64,000 nucleotides of DNA from Bacteroidota bacterium. GTDB lineage: Bacteria > Bacteroidota > Bacteroidia > Sphingobacteriales > Sphingobacteriaceae. The notes under the pieces were generated by a model, which ran no database searches, was not told the DNA's origin, and saw nothing but the letters and a program-made list of their open reading frames with translations. Shown in pieces: positions 63,926 to 64,000 of this stretch (the first letter of the stretch is position 1; each line of letters begins with the position of its first letter). The stretch is taken from positions 84,505 through 148,504 of the forward strand of contig JAFDZM010000065.1 of assembly GCA_018266915.1 (NCBI GenBank). Reading direction: 5' to 3'. Position numbers and translations under genes: made by a program.

Positions 63926-64000
63926 AAAAGTCTAAGCAAATGCCGGGCTCCATCCTTTGGATAAAATTAGTAGATACCTAATGAATATTGTTGTTGTTGT

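Noticed and set aside
63988..64000. GTT triplet run at the window end
   Set aside because: Only four units and cut by the window edge; too little to call a microsatellite.
1..64000. CRISPR arrays, tRNA/rRNA genes, transposases or prophage
   Set aside because: No regularly spaced repeats, cloverleaf-like sequence, transposase motifs or phage structural genes were seen on either strand.

Overview
The window looks like a chromosomal segment from a Bacteroidota bacterium, most likely a soil or plant-associated member of the Sphingobacteriaceae (Mucilaginibacter/Pedobacter type). The evidence is three SusC/SusD pairs, many secreted glycoside hydrolases, lipoproteins with Cys-Lys-Lys starts after the lipobox, TAnnTTTG-type -7 promoter boxes, 7TMR-DISM kinases and CRTAC1-like FG-GAP/UnbV proteins. 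No tRNA, rRNA, CRISPR array, transposase or phage gene was recognised.

Region 1 (1-45.1 kb) is a compound polysaccharide-utilisation locus. On the + strand a SusC (cut by the window edge), SusD, a GH5 with a ricin-type lectin tail, a GH2, a GH35 and galactokinase form one operon (1-10.5 kb). Facing it on the - strand are two GH51 arabinofuranosidases, then a myo-inositol oxygenase (MIOX), a GH28, a GH89 alpha-N-acetylglucosaminidase and a second SusD/SusC pair (10.5-23.7 kb). A LacI regulator, a Nudix-type regulator resembling AraR/NrtR and a GH27 alpha-galactosidase lie at 24.0-27.4 kb. A long - strand run follows: a vanadium haloperoxidase-like protein, an FG-GAP/UnbV protein, a second GH89, a second MIOX, a third SusD/SusC and a second FG-GAP/UnbV protein (27.4-43.7 kb). 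A second LacI gene is divergent from this run. The enzymes would strip Gal, Ara, GlcNAc and galacturonate-type residues. The repeated GH89 + MIOX pairing suggests that the glycan releases myo-inositol. Five copies of one 25-bp inverted-repeat operator (half-site close to AATAATTGT, spacer 7) sit in front of five transcription units of this locus, including the Nudix regulator gene itself, so it reads as one regulon.

Region 2 (45.1-54.4 kb) starts with small lipoproteins and an SMR-type membrane protein. It continues with an unusual operon: an acyltransferase resembling N-acyl amino acid or autoinducer synthases, an E1-like/nitroreductase fusion (Rv1355c type), a 7TMR-DISM histidine kinase, a receiver-kinase hybrid and a stand-alone receiver. 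A further receiver gene converges on it. This looks like a module for making and sensing a small molecule, and it is the best candidate for an undescribed system here.

Region 3 (54.4-64 kb) is mostly ordinary. It holds an ABM-domain protein and a cupin, a lipoprotein, an OmpA-like protein, an ATP-grasp protein, a receiver, a DUF3108/TapB-like protein and a carboxypeptidase-regulatory-domain protein. It ends with an ArsR-led operon (ArsR, SRPBCC, DoxX, small HMA-like protein, alpha/beta hydrolase) preceded by a tandem palindromic operator. Two kinds of intergenic hairpin repeat are also present.

All functions were assigned by reading motifs by eye. No database search was possible.
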